Assembly: GCF_012102705.1 (NCBI RefSeq)
Contig: NZ_JAAVTA010000004.1
Coordinates: 1 to 64,000, forward strand
Direction of reading: 5' to 3'
Source: Haematospirillum sp. H1815
GTDB taxonomy: Bacteria; Pseudomonadota; Alphaproteobacteria; Rhodospirillales; Rhodospirillaceae
Length of the DNA stretch: 64,000 nt
The stretch's first letter is position 1, and each line of letters starts with the position of its first letter. Below, in pieces: positions 27,102 through 36,042 of the stretch. The notes under the pieces were generated by a model, which saw only the letters and a program-made list of their open reading frames with translations, was not told where the DNA came from and did no database searches. Position numbers and translations under genes: made by a program.

Positions 27102-29113
27102 TATATCATCCTCAGGAAAACAAGCGTCGTGACAGTCAAAAGCGCAACGGCAACAGACAACAGGGCACCCATTTGCTGCCCCCGCGCATAGCCCCTTTCA
27201 TCCCTGACAAGATTTCCCTGCTCAAAACTACGAATCTTCTGCTCGGCAGAACTATACTCTGCCCTGGCCCAGGCAAATCCCTCTGCATCCTTTTGTCGTT
27301 CTTCCTGATTGTCCAAGGTATTATAAAGCTCTGGCAAACTCCCCTTGCGAACCAAGTTGGGGATTTGCTCCTCCAGATCCTTGCGGCGAATACGGCTGTG
27401 ATAGCTGTTTATAATGGGCCCTAACTGCCCACCAATCCAGCCACATAGTCCATGCAAGGCAGGGGGACCAAGGCGCCATTGCAGAACGGCCAGAAGACTG
27501 ACCATGCCCAGCGTTGCCCTGTATTCATCTGGCTCCGCCATGGCACGAAACTGCACCTTGGTATCACGCTGCCACTTCACCGCGATATATGCCGCTATAT
27601 GGCGATCAACAACCTGCGTCTTTGGATCAACCTTGGATGAAACACGATCCAGAGCCGGAAGCAGCTCCCTGATCTCACTCACGTACTCTGCCTCTACAAG
27701 AGAACTAAGACAATGAAGAGTATCGCTCATCTCATAGGCACACCTCTCTATACCATACCCCATCATTGTCGTGCTCAGATTACCAGCATGCTCCTTCGCC
27801 TGACTTTCAAAATGCCCCAACTCTGCGTCATGATACCCTTGGGCCTCAACCCAGTACTTCACCAATTCACGGCCAATAATTTCTACATAAGGCCGCAGAG
27901 CTTTCTTTTGCATAATAGTCACAGCCAACGCATTCCCAAGTCCCTCGGGATGCACATGGATATCCCGATAACGTACTGGCGCACGGGGGTCCATCAACAT
28001 CAAGACGCGTGCAATGGTCAGATCATTAACCTGACGGGCCTCTATCTGGACGGCCTGGCTCATCCGGATGGCCAATGCAACAGCATCGGCAAGCTCTGTG
28101 ACTTCCAGGCCACGCCGTAACCATATTTCCAGACGACCATCCAGAATAGGGGCCGAAGCGGCATCCCAGTTCATGGCCATAGCATTGGCCAGTTCTCTGG
28201 CTGAGGTGTAATCCTTCCCCTCAAATTTAAAAGGCCTTTGTGATCGCCGCGCCGGCTGTGGCTGTATGGGGGTAAGACGTCGGCCGTTCAGCCACATGTC
28301 CATACTCTCCAACCCCCAGCGGTCTCGTTGCTCATCAGCAACAAGGCCTTTTATAATTTCCAGGAAATTCATGGGCACACGCCCCTCGCCCGCATAATTG
28401 GCATATGTTGAATGCGCCAATTTTGACAGGACAACATCAACATCTGGCAACTGGGAGACGTAATCACGCCCATTCATCAGGCCAATACACGTGATACCCA
28501 ACGCATACATGTCCTCCTTCAGGGTTCCACTTCCTCTCCCCTCCGGTATGCACATGGCGTATTCAACGGGCTCATAAGCTGGCGGATTATCATATCCCGG
28601 TGGTGATGTCGTGCAGTCACCCAGAACCAGGCGTTCTTTCTCCTTGTCAAACCAATACATATTGTCAAGCCTGATAGCCCGGTGCGTCACCCCATGCTGG
28701 GATATTTCATTCAAGGCATGATAAAGTGGACGAAAGACTTTCTTGACAAAATTAACCTCTGATATCGGATCGAACCGCTGACCGGGAGCTGGCAGAACCC
28801 GACCGCCGGAAGGGCGATCGTAGACAACAACCATCACCTTCCGCCCCAAGGCAGGCCATTCTACCGTACCCCATTCCAGTAATTGTAAAAGTCCGGGGGA
28901 TTGGACCCCTTTCAGGGCACGCATGGCTCCAATACGCACAGGAAGATCCGTACGGCATACAAGAGCATAGACCGGCTTGCCGGATCCTCGGCGATCTTCG
29001 GCATGATATGCATCAGCATGAGGCATATTAAGATCTGGCAGGGGCATAGAGGGATCAATTATAAAACGATCCCGCAGAACGACAGTCTCGGCTGTATCAC
29101 CCCCGCTTGGCAT
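27101..29113 (-). CDS. Tail-anchored protein-kinase-like protein, predicted pseudokinase
   Basis: A 670-residue protein whose first 270 residues have a kinase C-lobe pattern. The catalytic loop reads HRAIRLDN (His144-Arg-Ala146) where active Ser/Thr kinases have HRDxKxxN, so the catalytic Asp is Ala and the Lys is Arg. The DFG position reads GDC (Asp166). A subdomain IX-like EDMYALGIT (Asp201) is kept. No clear glycine loop or VAIK lysine is seen. The middle 300 residues are helical and unrecognised. A hydrophobic helix at about 647-668 (GALLSVAVALLTVTTLVFL) ends the protein, as in tail-anchored proteins. The ATG at 29113 has GGGG nine bases upstream; ATG 29122 or TTG 29131 are possible. It overlaps its membrane partner gene. 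Confidence 0.7.
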   Translation of the reverse strand: MPSGGDTAETVVLRDRFIIDPSMPLPDLNMPHADAYHAEDRRGSGKPVYALVCRTDLPVRIGAMRALKGVQSPGLLQLLEWGTVEWPALGRKVMVVVYDRPSGGRVLPAPGQRFDPISEVNFVKKVFRPLYHALNEISQHGVTHRAIRLDNMYWFDKEKERLVLGDCTTSPPGYDNPPAYEPVEYAMCIPEGRGSGTLKEDMYALGITCIGLMNGRDYVSQLPDVDVVLSKLAHSTYANYAGEGRVPMNFLEIIKGLVADEQRDRWGLESMDMWLNGRRLTPIQPQPARRSQRPFKFEGKDYTSARELANAMAMNWDAASAPILDGRLEIWLRRGLEVTELADAVALAIRMSQAVQIEARQVNDLTIARVLMLMDPRAPVRYRDIHVHPEGLGNALAVTIMQKKALRPYVEIIGRELVKYWVEAQGYHDAELGHFESQAKEHAGNLSTTMMGYGIERCAYEMSDTLHCLSSLVEAEYVSEIRELLPALDRVSSKVDPKTQVVDRHIAAYIAVKWQRDTKVQFRAMAEPDEYRATLGMVSLLAVLQWRLGPPALHGLCGWIGGQLGPIINSYHSRIRRKDLEEQIPNLVRKGSLPELYNTLDNQEERQKDAEGFAWARAEYSSAEQKIRSFEQGNLVRDERGYARGQQMGALLSVAVALLTVTTLVFLRMI

Positions 29114-29194
29114 TCTACGCATCCCCGCCAAGAAACTGACTTGTGATCAGCTTTTCTCATGCAGGTTACCAGAATTTTCTAAATGATAAATGAC

Positions 29195-29234
29195 TGAAAA
29201 AGAATACGGCCCAGTCCTGTCAACTGAGCCGTAT
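29195..29234 (-). terminator. Rho-independent terminator after purA
   Basis: A 12-base-pair stem with one G-T pair: ATACGGCCCAGT (29204-29215) and ACTGAGCCGTAT (29223-29234). On the minus strand it is followed by TCTTTTTC. It separates purA from the pseudokinase operon. Confidence 0.88.
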
Positions 29235-29261
29235 CAAAAATACAGAAACGAGGATTGAGGA

Positions 29262-30551
29262 TTAATCCTCGAATGGATCGTGCATCAGAATCGTGTCATC
29301 TCTCTCAGGGCTTGTTGAAAGAAGCGCAACAGGGGCTTCAATCAATTCCTCTATACGCCGCACGTACTTGACAGCTGTCGCGGGCAGCTCTGCAAACGAT
29401 CGCGCACCTTCCGTGCTCTGGGTCCATCCTTCCATCTCCTCAAAAACAGGCTCAACACGTGCCTGTTCACTCATGGATGAAGGAAAATAATCAATCTCTT
29501 TTCCATCAAGGCGATAAGCAACACAGACCTTGAGGATATCAAAGCCGTCAAGCACATCAAGCTTGGTCAGGGCAATACCATCGATCCCGCCAAGTTTCAC
29601 TGACTGGCGGACAAGAACAGCATCAAACCAACCACAACGGCGCTTGCGCCCGGTCACTGTACCAAATTCATGCCCACGAACGCCAAGACGCTCACCCTTC
29701 TCGTCAAATAACTCTGTCGGGAATGGTCCCTCACCTACACGAGTCGTATAAGCCTTTGTAATCCCAAGAACATATCCAATACCGCCAGGCCCCATACCAG
29801 AGCCAACAGCTGCTTGTCCAGCCAACGTGTTTGACGACGTGACAAAGGGGTACGTTCCGTGATCAACGTCAAGAAGAGCCCCTTGGGCACCTTCGAACAA
29901 AATTCTCTTGCCCATCTTGCGATAAGCCGCCAGCTCGCGCCATACAGGGCGCGCATAGGGTAGAATGTGTGGGGCGATCTCTTCCAGCTCTGCCCGGATC
30001 GAAGCGGCATCCAAGGTCTTTGCCCCCAACCCCTTCAACAAGGCATTGTGATGCGTCAGCAGGCGATCAATCTTCATATCCAGAGAATCGGGATCAGCAA
30101 GATCGCAAACCCTGATTGCCCTGCGCGCCACCTTGTCTTCATAAGCGGGCCCGATACCACGTCCGGTGGTTCCGATTTTTCCCTTGCCAGCAGCCTCTTC
30201 ACGCGCACGATCCAGATGACCGTGCAATGGCAGAATAAGGGCGCAATTATCGGCAATCATCAGAACATCGGGCGTAACCGTAACGCCTTGTCCAGACAAA
30301 ACCTCAATCTCGCGGGACAACGCCCACGGGTCGATAACAACGCCGTTGCCAATCACAGACGGAGTCCCGCGAACAACACCGGACGGCAAGAGACTCAACT
30401 TATAAGACGTTCCATTCACAACCAGTGTGTGACCGGCGTTGTGCCCACCCTGAAACCTGACCACGACATCGGCTCGGGAAGCAAGCCAGTCAACAACTTT
30501 GCCTTTGCCCTCATCTCCCCATTGGGAACCGATAACAACCACATTGCTCAT
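29262..30551 (-). CDS. purA: Adenylosuccinate synthetase
   Basis: A 429-residue enzyme that joins IMP and aspartate using GTP, the first step from IMP to AMP. The N-terminal P-loop-like [26 protein letters not shown] with the catalytic His, [14 protein letters not shown], and the C-terminal [18 protein letters not shown] and LTKLDVLDG are all intact. The ATG at 30551 fits the family N-terminus; the frame extends upstream without support. In many alphaproteobacteria serC, serA, hisZ and purA form a cluster; here serC and purA are separated only by 177 bases. Confidence 0.97.
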   Translation of the reverse strand: MSNVVVIGSQWGDEGKGKVVDWLASRADVVVRFQGGHNAGHTLVVNGTSYKLSLLPSGVVRGTPSVIGNGVVIDPWALSREIEVLSGQGVTVTPDVLMIADNCALILPLHGHLDRAREEAAGKGKIGTTGRGIGPAYEDKVARRAIRVCDLADPDSLDMKIDRLLTHHNALLKGLGAKTLDAASIRAELEEIAPHILPYARPVWRELAAYRKMGKRILFEGAQGALLDVDHGTYPFVTSSNTLAGQAAVGSGMGPGGIGYVLGITKAYTTRVGEGPFPTELFDEKGERLGVRGHEFGTVTGRKRRCGWFDAVLVRQSVKLGGIDGIALTKLDVLDGFDILKVCVAYRLDGKEIDYFPSSMSEQARVEPVFEEMEGWTQSTEGARSFAELPATAVKYVRRIEELIEAPVALLSTSPERDDTILMHDPFED

Positions 30552-30728
30552 GGAAGCTTTCCTTGCTTCAGAGAGGGCGCCAAAAAATGACGACCACACA
30601 CAAAACTGAAACCATGCAATACGGGCTCTATCGGACAATAAGACAGGCCGCACAAGGCTCCGCCGGCCACGGGAACCCCATGACCGGCGGTAACACTCTT
30701 TATCCTATTGCCGCGGAACCAGGCAACC

Positions 30729-31913
30729 TCAAATACGGATCTCCTGCATACTATTTTTTGTGTTCCTTGATACAGTCTCTACGGCCCAGTCCAGCCACGG
30801 CAGAAGACATGCCACATCATCGGTCAGAACAGTGGCACCAGCCCATATACGGATACCGGGGACAATGCCACGATAGGACGCAAGATCGAAACCAACCCCT
30901 TCCGCTTCAAGCAAATCCGTTATGGCACGAGCCGTAGCAACTTGCCGTTCAGGCCCAAGATCCAGAAACCACGGCGCAACGATTTTCAGGCAGATGGAAG
31001 AACAAGAGATCGTTGCAGGATCCTCAGCCAGAAAAGCAGCCCATTGTGACCTGTTAACCCATTCACGAACAAGAGCCAACGTTTGCGAGGACTTCTTCTG
31101 CAAGGCCAGCAGTCCACCCTGACCCTCTGCCCATTTCAGGGCATCCAGAATATCCTCCACACACAAAAGCGAAGGCGTATTGAGCGTTTCACCAACAAAA
31201 AGAGCCTCGTTCAGCTGCCTTCCGGTCGTCAAACGCAGAATCTTGGGCAGAGGCCAAGGCGGCGTATAGGAATGGAGGCGCTCGACAGCGCGTGGACCAA
31301 GAGCCAGCATGCCGTGGGCTGCCTCACCCCCCAAGGCCTTTTGCCAAGACCATGTAACAACGTCCAGTTTCTTCCACGGCACATCCATGGCAAAAAGAGC
31401 CGACGTTGCATCACAAATCGCCAACCCCTTGCGATCATCCGCGATCCAGTCTGCATGAGGGATGCAAACGCCCGATGTTGTGCCATTCCATGGAAAAACA
31501 ACATCACGGGACCAATCTACCCGTGCCAGGTCCGGCAAATAGCCCGGGGCAGCATCATAAATTTTCAAATCAGGCAGACGTAGCTGATCACGCGCATCGT
31601 CGGCCCAGATCCGCCCAAAGACCTCCCAAGCCAGAACATCAACCCCGCGCGCACCAAGGAGATTCCACATTGCCATCTCGACGGCACCAGTATCCGATGC
31701 CGGCACAATCGCCAACCGCCAATCTTCGGGGATGTGCAACAGAGCCCGGTGGCGGGTAATAACCTCTTCCAGCTTGGCGCGTCCCGCAGCAGAGCGGTGC
31801 GAACGCCCAAGAAGGGCACCCTCAAGAGTCGCAGGCGACCACCCTGGTCGCTTGGCGCACGGGCCGGACGAAAAGAAAGGACGCCGAGGATAGCGGGCCG
31901 GTTTTTCTGACAT
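30729..31913 (-). CDS. serC: Phosphoserine aminotransferase
   Basis: A 394-residue PLP enzyme converting 3-phosphohydroxypyruvate and glutamate to phosphoserine. It belongs to the alphaproteobacterial SerC subtype: FSSGPCAKRPGW and LGRSHRSAAGRAKL near the N-terminus, VPASDTGAVEMAMWN, PWNGTTSGV, and the PLP lysine in SWQKALGGEAAHGM. A structured leader may lie directly upstream. The usual downstream partner serA is absent; 177 non-coding bases follow and then purA. Confidence 0.94.
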   Translation of the reverse strand: MSEKPARYPRRPFFSSGPCAKRPGWSPATLEGALLGRSHRSAAGRAKLEEVITRHRALLHIPEDWRLAIVPASDTGAVEMAMWNLLGARGVDVLAWEVFGRIWADDARDQLRLPDLKIYDAAPGYLPDLARVDWSRDVVFPWNGTTSGVCIPHADWIADDRKGLAICDATSALFAMDVPWKKLDVVTWSWQKALGGEAAHGMLALGPRAVERLHSYTPPWPLPKILRLTTGRQLNEALFVGETLNTPSLLCVEDILDALKWAEGQGGLLALQKKSSQTLALVREWVNRSQWAAFLAEDPATISCSSICLKIVAPWFLDLGPERQVATARAITDLLEAEGVGFDLASYRGIVPGIRIWAGATVLTDDVACLLPWLDWAVETVSRNTKNSMQEIRI

Positions 31914-31924
31914 GAACGGATGCT

Positions 31925-31971
31925 CTGCGACAGAAGTAAAAACAAGGGCACGAAGGATAACCCTGTCACAG
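31925..31971 (-). promoter_or_regulatory. Candidate structured 5' leader of serC
   Basis: CTGCGACAG (31925-31933) and CTGTCACAG (31963-31971) form a nine-pair stem with one G-T pair in the minus-strand transcript, enclosing 29 bases. The stem ends 11 bases before the serC ATG. A serC RNA motif is known upstream of serC in Alphaproteobacteria; whether this matches it was not tested. Confidence 0.35.
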
Positions 31972-32007
31972 CCAGATAGAAATGCAAAATATCAGCCCAC
32001 GGTTTCC

Positions 32008-32403
32008 TTATTTGCCCCGCTTATCGCGACGGCGGGCAATTTTCCAGGCATCTGCGGCACTCAAGCCGACATCTCTCAAAAGGCGCTCGTCAAGACCAAG
32101 GATCTGGCGGCGATGCCGATCCATTTCAATCTCCTCACGCACCCGGTCAAAGGACGTAAAGGCACGATGCCACAAGGGATTCAAACGACGGAGAATACTG
32201 TGAAAACCACGAGCAGCAATTCCTTTCCACACAATCACCCTGTCCCCGCTTTTGGTACGGGTACCAACACGCCCACCAGAATCCCCCACGATATGCCTCC
32301 TGGACAACACACCCCGCCACCTGTGCCATAGCCCGCATAGTTGATGGCCAAGGCATGGAGTTATCACAACATTCAGATAGTAATAGAGTATAATTTTTCC
32401 CAT
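32008..32403 (-). CDS. DUF1127 domain protein
   Basis: An open frame of up to 131 residues whose C-terminal part carries the DUF1127 helix pair: RRQILGLDERLLRDVGLSAADA followed by a basic tail. DUF1127 proteins are small alphaproteobacterial proteins, some of which bind RNA and affect phosphate or carbon metabolism. The N-terminal half is not conserved in appearance. The start is uncertain: a TATACT-like promoter element lies just after the ATG at 32403, so the real protein may begin further in. Transcribed alone between serC and the hook-like gene. Confidence 0.6.
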   Translation of the reverse strand: MGKIILYYYLNVVITPCLGHQLCGLWHRWRGVLSRRHIVGDSGGRVGTRTKSGDRVIVWKGIAARGFHSILRRLNPLWHRAFTSFDRVREEIEMDRHRRQILGLDERLLRDVGLSAADAWKIARRRDKRGK

Positions 32404-32491
32404 GTTTCCACGGAAAAAGTTAGGATATTTTTATCCCTGACCGTTCATTCTATTCTAGGCAGAAACATACAAGTATCTATAAACATGATAT

Positions 32492-33775
32492 CTAGAACAT
32501 ATCGCGTATTGTCTTTGCCATTTCATCACCAGTTCTGAAGACTGTAGCTGCGCTGCTATAAGCCCTCTGCGTGATAATCATACGACTGAACTGATCCTCA
32601 AGCCTGACATTTGAGTACTCCAAGGCACTTCCGACAAATTCTGATATTCTGTCATCAGGGCTAAGAGACTTGATTGTGGGTTTCCCTGCGTCCTCTGTCG
32701 CTGCGTAGATATTGTTATTCTGGAGATCAAGCTTCTGGGGAGCTGGAAATGTGGCAATTGGCAACTTGTACAAGGGCTTCTCAACGCCGTTGGAAAAACG
32801 TCCGAGCATAACCCCTTCGCTGTTGAAGTAAACATCACGCATGACACTGGCGGTATAACCATCTTGTATCAGTTGACGCAACTCCAGGTCATCTCCACCA
32901 CTGAACTGCGTCATTTGCCTGAGATCAACGGCAACATCCTGCGTTTGGCCACCATCATATGTAATTGTCAGGGTTGTTATCCCCCCGCCTGAAGCGGCCA
33001 CATCAAGTTTACCTTCACCTGTGAACTTAATTTCATCAGGCGTTGTCGTCACACTCGCGATGCCGGCATCGCCTGATGGCACCAAGGTCCAGCCTCCCGG
33101 AACAGCATCCCGAGGGGTAAAGGCAAGACGAACTCCATGCATTACAGTTTGCGGAACACCTTCTGGAGACGTAATCTGCTGGATAACAGGAACATTAAGA
33201 CGATAGGTAATTTTCTGCAGTTCCGTTGCCGGGACATTCCCGCGCAACTCAACCTTGGACGTTGCCCGCCCGGGATCTATGGCTTCATTGGAATAGTCAA
33301 TCGCTGACATGGTGTTGGAGAATGTCCCATCCTCCGCAGCCTTGTAACCCATGACGTAAACGCCACTCCGGGTTACTAGGTGCGTCCCTTGGTCAGGAAG
33401 ACCATCCCCATTTGTATCCCCACCCCGGACATAAACCTCGCCGGTAAACGAGCCATCACGCGTATACTTTTGCTCTCCCGACCCATCAACCGCGGTATTA
33501 AGCACAAAGAAACCGGCGCCATTGATTGCCACATCCAGATAACGTGCCGTGGGCGCTACAAGCCCCTGCTCCTCCACACGACGAATTTCAGCGGTCTTGA
33601 CCCCGAAAAAATTACCAAGAGGACCGACCCTGTTCTTCAAGGTCTGGTAATGCGTCTCGATATCTTTATAGGACGTGGTGTTCAGATTGGCGATATTCGT
33701 GCTGATCTGGTTCATGTGAACGCTGTGCGCGTTCATAGCTGTACCTGATGTATTCAGAACCCCAAAAATCGCCAT
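32492..33775 (-). CDS. FlgE/FlgF-family flagellar hook-basal body protein (orphan)
   Basis: A 427-residue axial flagellar protein. The N-terminal rod-like signature is ISTNIANLNTTSYKD and the C-terminal one is ALEYSNVRLEDQFSRMIITQ followed by RAYSS, both typical of FlgE/F/G. The central part (YLDVAINGAGFFVL, YTRDGSF) also fits a hook protein. It sits far from the fliK-flgD-flgE operon at 59-64 kb, which encodes a second, longer FlgE. It has AGGGGTG before its ATG at 33775 and its own sigma-54 promoter match. It could be the hook protein of a second flagellar system or a specialised paralogue. Confidence 0.88.
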   Translation of the reverse strand: MAIFGVLNTSGTAMNAHSVHMNQISTNIANLNTTSYKDIETHYQTLKNRVGPLGNFFGVKTAEIRRVEEQGLVAPTARYLDVAINGAGFFVLNTAVDGSGEQKYTRDGSFTGEVYVRGGDTNGDGLPDQGTHLVTRSGVYVMGYKAAEDGTFSNTMSAIDYSNEAIDPGRATSKVELRGNVPATELQKITYRLNVPVIQQITSPEGVPQTVMHGVRLAFTPRDAVPGGWTLVPSGDAGIASVTTTPDEIKFTGEGKLDVAASGGGITTLTITYDGGQTQDVAVDLRQMTQFSGGDDLELRQLIQDGYTASVMRDVYFNSEGVMLGRFSNGVEKPLYKLPIATFPAPQKLDLQNNNIYAATEDAGKPTIKSLSPDDRISEFVGSALEYSNVRLEDQFSRMIITQRAYSSAATVFRTGDEMAKTIRDMF

Positions 33776-33828
33776 GGCACCCCTCACTTGCAAAGCCGGC
33801 CACACACCTTAAGAGCGATTGACCCAGA

Positions 33829-33844
33829 AGCAAGACAGGTGCCA
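33829..33844 (-). promoter_or_regulatory. Sigma-54 (-24/-12) promoter match upstream of the hook-like gene
   Basis: The minus strand reads TGGCAC-CTGTC-TTGCT, matching TGGCAC-N5-TTGCW with the GG and GC elements 12 bases apart. Expected transcription start is near 33818, about 43 bases before the ATG. Sigma-54 drives hook genes in many alphaproteobacteria. Confidence 0.75.
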
Positions 33845-33873
33845 AGAGAGAGAATCTTTTTACATCAATGTCT

Positions 33874-33905
33874 TAAAAAGAACGGGAGGTCTCTCCAGAC
33901 CTCCC
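33874..33905 (-). terminator. Rho-independent terminator after thiSG
   Basis: GGGAGGTCT (33884-33892) pairs with AGACCTCCC (33897-33905) around a four-base loop. On the minus strand it is followed by GTTCTTTTTAAG. It isolates thiSG from the sigma-54 promoter 30 bases downstream. Confidence 0.9.
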
Positions 33906-33943
33906 TGCCCCACGACAGCCGGCATATTTTGCCGACCCACTGT

Positions 33944-34738
33944 TCATATCAACCCAGCCAAGGGCGATGACGGATCGGCATACAGCTTTTTGGGCATCCG
34001 CCCAGCCAGATAAGCCAAGCGACCAGATTCAACCGCCAACTTCATGGCCCAGGCCATCTGAACAGGGTTCCGAGCCCCCGCAATAGCGGTATTCATCAGA
34101 ACGCCATCGCAGCCAAGTTCCATTGCGACTGCTGCATCCGATGCTGTTCCGACGCCGGCATCAACCAGCACAGGAACCTTGGCTTGCTCTTTAATAAGGC
34201 GGATATTGACAGGATTCAGAATACCAAGGCCTGACCCGATAAGGGAACCCAAAGGCATGATGGCAACACACCCCATATCCTCAAGGATGTGGGCCTGTAT
34301 GGGATCATCAGAGCAATATACCATCACTTGGAAGCCGTCCCGAATAAGCTCTTCCGCAGCTTTCAGGGTCTCTGGCATGTTCGGATACAGCGTTTTCTGA
34401 TCCCCCAGCACTTCCAGCTTTACCAGATTCCACCCCCCGGCCTCACGCGCAAGGCGCAGAGTCCGCACGGCATCATCAGCTGTAAAGCAGCCTGCCGTAT
34501 TGGGCAGATAAGTATACCGCTTGGGACTGACATAATCGACCAGCATCGGCTGACCCGGATCCGCTATATTGACCCGGCGCACAGCCACTGTAACAATTTC
34601 AGCGCCCGACGCCTCTATAGCCCGCGCTGTTTCCTCAAAATTCTTGTACTTACCGGTCCCGACCAGCAAACGGGACGAGAACACCTTTCCCGCAATGCTG
34701 AAAGTATCCGCACGCTCACACACCAGCGCCTCGACCAT
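33944..34738 (-). CDS. thiG: Thiazole synthase
   Basis: A 264-residue TIM-barrel enzyme making the thiazole phosphate of thiamine from 1-deoxyxylulose 5-phosphate, dehydroglycine and ThiS-thiocarboxylate. Typical sequences are [49 protein letters not shown] with the catalytic lysine, and [13 protein letters not shown]. The start at 34738 lies three bases after the thiS stop, so the two genes are coupled. No other thi gene is nearby. Confidence 0.96.
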   Translation of the reverse strand: MVEALVCERADTFSIAGKVFSSRLLVGTGKYKNFEETARAIEASGAEIVTVAVRRVNIADPGQPMLVDYVSPKRYTYLPNTAGCFTADDAVRTLRLAREAGGWNLVKLEVLGDQKTLYPNMPETLKAAEELIRDGFQVMVYCSDDPIQAHILEDMGCVAIMPLGSLIGSGLGILNPVNIRLIKEQAKVPVLVDAGVGTASDAAVAMELGCDGVLMNTAIAGARNPVQMAWAMKLAVESGRLAYLAGRMPKKLYADPSSPLAGLI

Positions 34739-34741
34739 GGC

Positions 34742-34942
34742 TCAGCCACCTCCAATAAAATGAACGATCTCAATCCTGTCGCCCTCATCGAGGAGCGTTT
34801 GCCCATAAGCCGAACGGGTCACAATCTCGCGGTTACGCTCAACCGCAACCTTGCGGGCGTCCAATCCGACAGAATCAAGAAACTCTTGCACAGTCACCCG
34901 CTGAGCCACAGCGTGACGTTCTCCATTGACAATCAATTCCAT
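34742..34942 (-). CDS. thiS: Sulfur carrier protein ThiS
   Basis: A 66-residue ubiquitin-like sulfur carrier ending in GGG, where the terminal Gly-Gly carries the thiocarboxylate. It begins MELIVNG and has AVERNREIVTRS and GDRIEIVHFIGGG, standard ThiS features. The ATG at 34942 gives the usual length. It precedes thiG by three bases. No TPP riboswitch sequence was found upstream. Confidence 0.93.
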   Translation of the reverse strand: MELIVNGERHAVAQRVTVQEFLDSVGLDARKVAVERNREIVTRSAYGQTLLDEGDRIEIVHFIGGG

Positions 34943-35119
34943 AAACGCAATCCACAATTAACGGGGCAAAGGGCTGATTGGCCGGCTACAGACGGAATAT
35001 GGGCCGACAGGCCTCTCTTGGCAACATATCACGGTCCCTGTTGCCCGAAAGTCCGCTTTGGGCTATGCAGAAGCCACGTTATGTCATTTCCCTTCACCCT
35101 GTACGGCAGGTCAAGACGC

Positions 35120-35578
35120 GTGCGCACATCGGTTATGATCCTGAATGGACCCAACCTTAATCTGCTGGGAACACGGCAACCAGACCTCTATGGCCATGAA
35201 ACACTGGCTGACATAGAGGCAATGTGCCATACGCATGCGGCAGGGCTGGGGATGACGTTGGCTTTCAGGCAGTCCAACCATGAAGGCGAACTGGTCTCTT
35301 GGGTACAGGAAGCACCAGGGGCCTTCGGCGGTCTTGTAATAAACGCCGCAGCCTACACACATACGTCCATTGCGTTGATGGATGCCCTTCTTTCGGTCCA
35401 GATCCCCGCAATAGAGGTGCATTTGACCAACATTCACCGGCGTGAACCTTTTCGCCATAACTCCTGGATTGCCCGGGCTGCCCACGGAATGATCTGCGGC
35501 TTGGGAAGCCACGGGTACATCTTGGCCCTGGATGCGCTGAATGCGCTGCTGACCGACCAGAAACAGAAAGAGAAATAA
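35120..35578 (+). CDS. aroQ: 3-dehydroquinate dehydratase, type II
   Basis: A 152-residue cytosolic enzyme of the shikimate pathway. It has ILNGPNLNLLGTRQPDLYG with the catalytic Tyr, NHEGELVSWVQ, GGLVINAAAYTHTS, and the His-containing EVHLTNIHRREPFRHNS. The start is not certain: GTG 35120 gives a normal N-terminal length, while ATG 35135 (MILNGPN) or ATG 35081 are in frame. Its stop directly abuts accB (TAAATG), giving the aroQ-accB-accC order often seen in alphaproteobacteria. Confidence 0.93.
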   Translation: MRTSVMILNGPNLNLLGTRQPDLYGHETLADIEAMCHTHAAGLGMTLAFRQSNHEGELVSWVQEAPGAFGGLVINAAAYTHTSIALMDALLSVQIPAIEVHLTNIHRREPFRHNSWIARAAHGMICGLGSHGYILALDALNALLTDQKQKEK

Positions 35579-36022
35579 ATGAGCAAGACCACTATCGACA
35601 GCGAAGCCATCCGCCAGCTTGCTTCTTTGCTGGATGATACAGGCCTGCATGAGATTGAGTACGAGACAGAGGCCCTTCGTATCCGCGTTGGCAAGGCGGC
35701 TACTGTTGTCACCCATGCAGCACCGGCAACAGTACCCCTGGCAGCGCCAGCGACCAGATCAACTGCGGATGAGACGCCGGCTTTGCACCCGGGTACCGTC
35801 ACGTCAAAAATGGTTGGGGTGGCATATCTGGCTCCAGGCGCAGGAGAAGCTCCCTTCGTATCCGTCGGACAAACCGTTAGCCAGGGACAAACCCTGATGC
35901 TGATAGAGGCAATGAAGACCTACACCCCGGTCACAGCGCATTGCGCAGGGCGCGTTGTCCAGATCCTTGTCAGCGACAAACAGCCTGTCGAGCACGGCGA
36001 ACCCTTGGCCATCATTGAATAA
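35579..36022 (+). CDS. accB: Biotin carboxyl carrier protein of acetyl-CoA carboxylase
   Basis: A 147-residue protein with an N-terminal helical domain, an alanine/proline linker at about 40-72 ([19 protein letters not shown]), and a C-terminal biotinyl domain. The biotin lysine is Lys113 in [13 protein letters not shown]. It carries carboxyl-biotin between AccC and AccAD for malonyl-CoA synthesis. It follows aroQ without a gap and precedes accC by 20 bases. Confidence 0.96.
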   Translation: MSKTTIDSEAIRQLASLLDDTGLHEIEYETEALRIRVGKAATVVTHAAPATVPLAAPATRSTADETPALHPGTVTSKMVGVAYLAPGAGEAPFVSVGQTVSQGQTLMLIEAMKTYTPVTAHCAGRVVQILVSDKQPVEHGEPLAIIE

Positions 36023-36042
36023 GCAGCGCGACGGAAACACCA

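Noticed and set aside
34289-35119. Long plus-strand frame upstream of aroQ
   Set aside because: The first part is antisense to thiG and thiS; only the end in frame with ILNGPNLNLLG is real (aroQ).
34943-35119. TPP riboswitch upstream of thiS
   Set aside because: Neither CTGAGA nor the conserved ACCTGAT-type core appears on the minus strand in this region.
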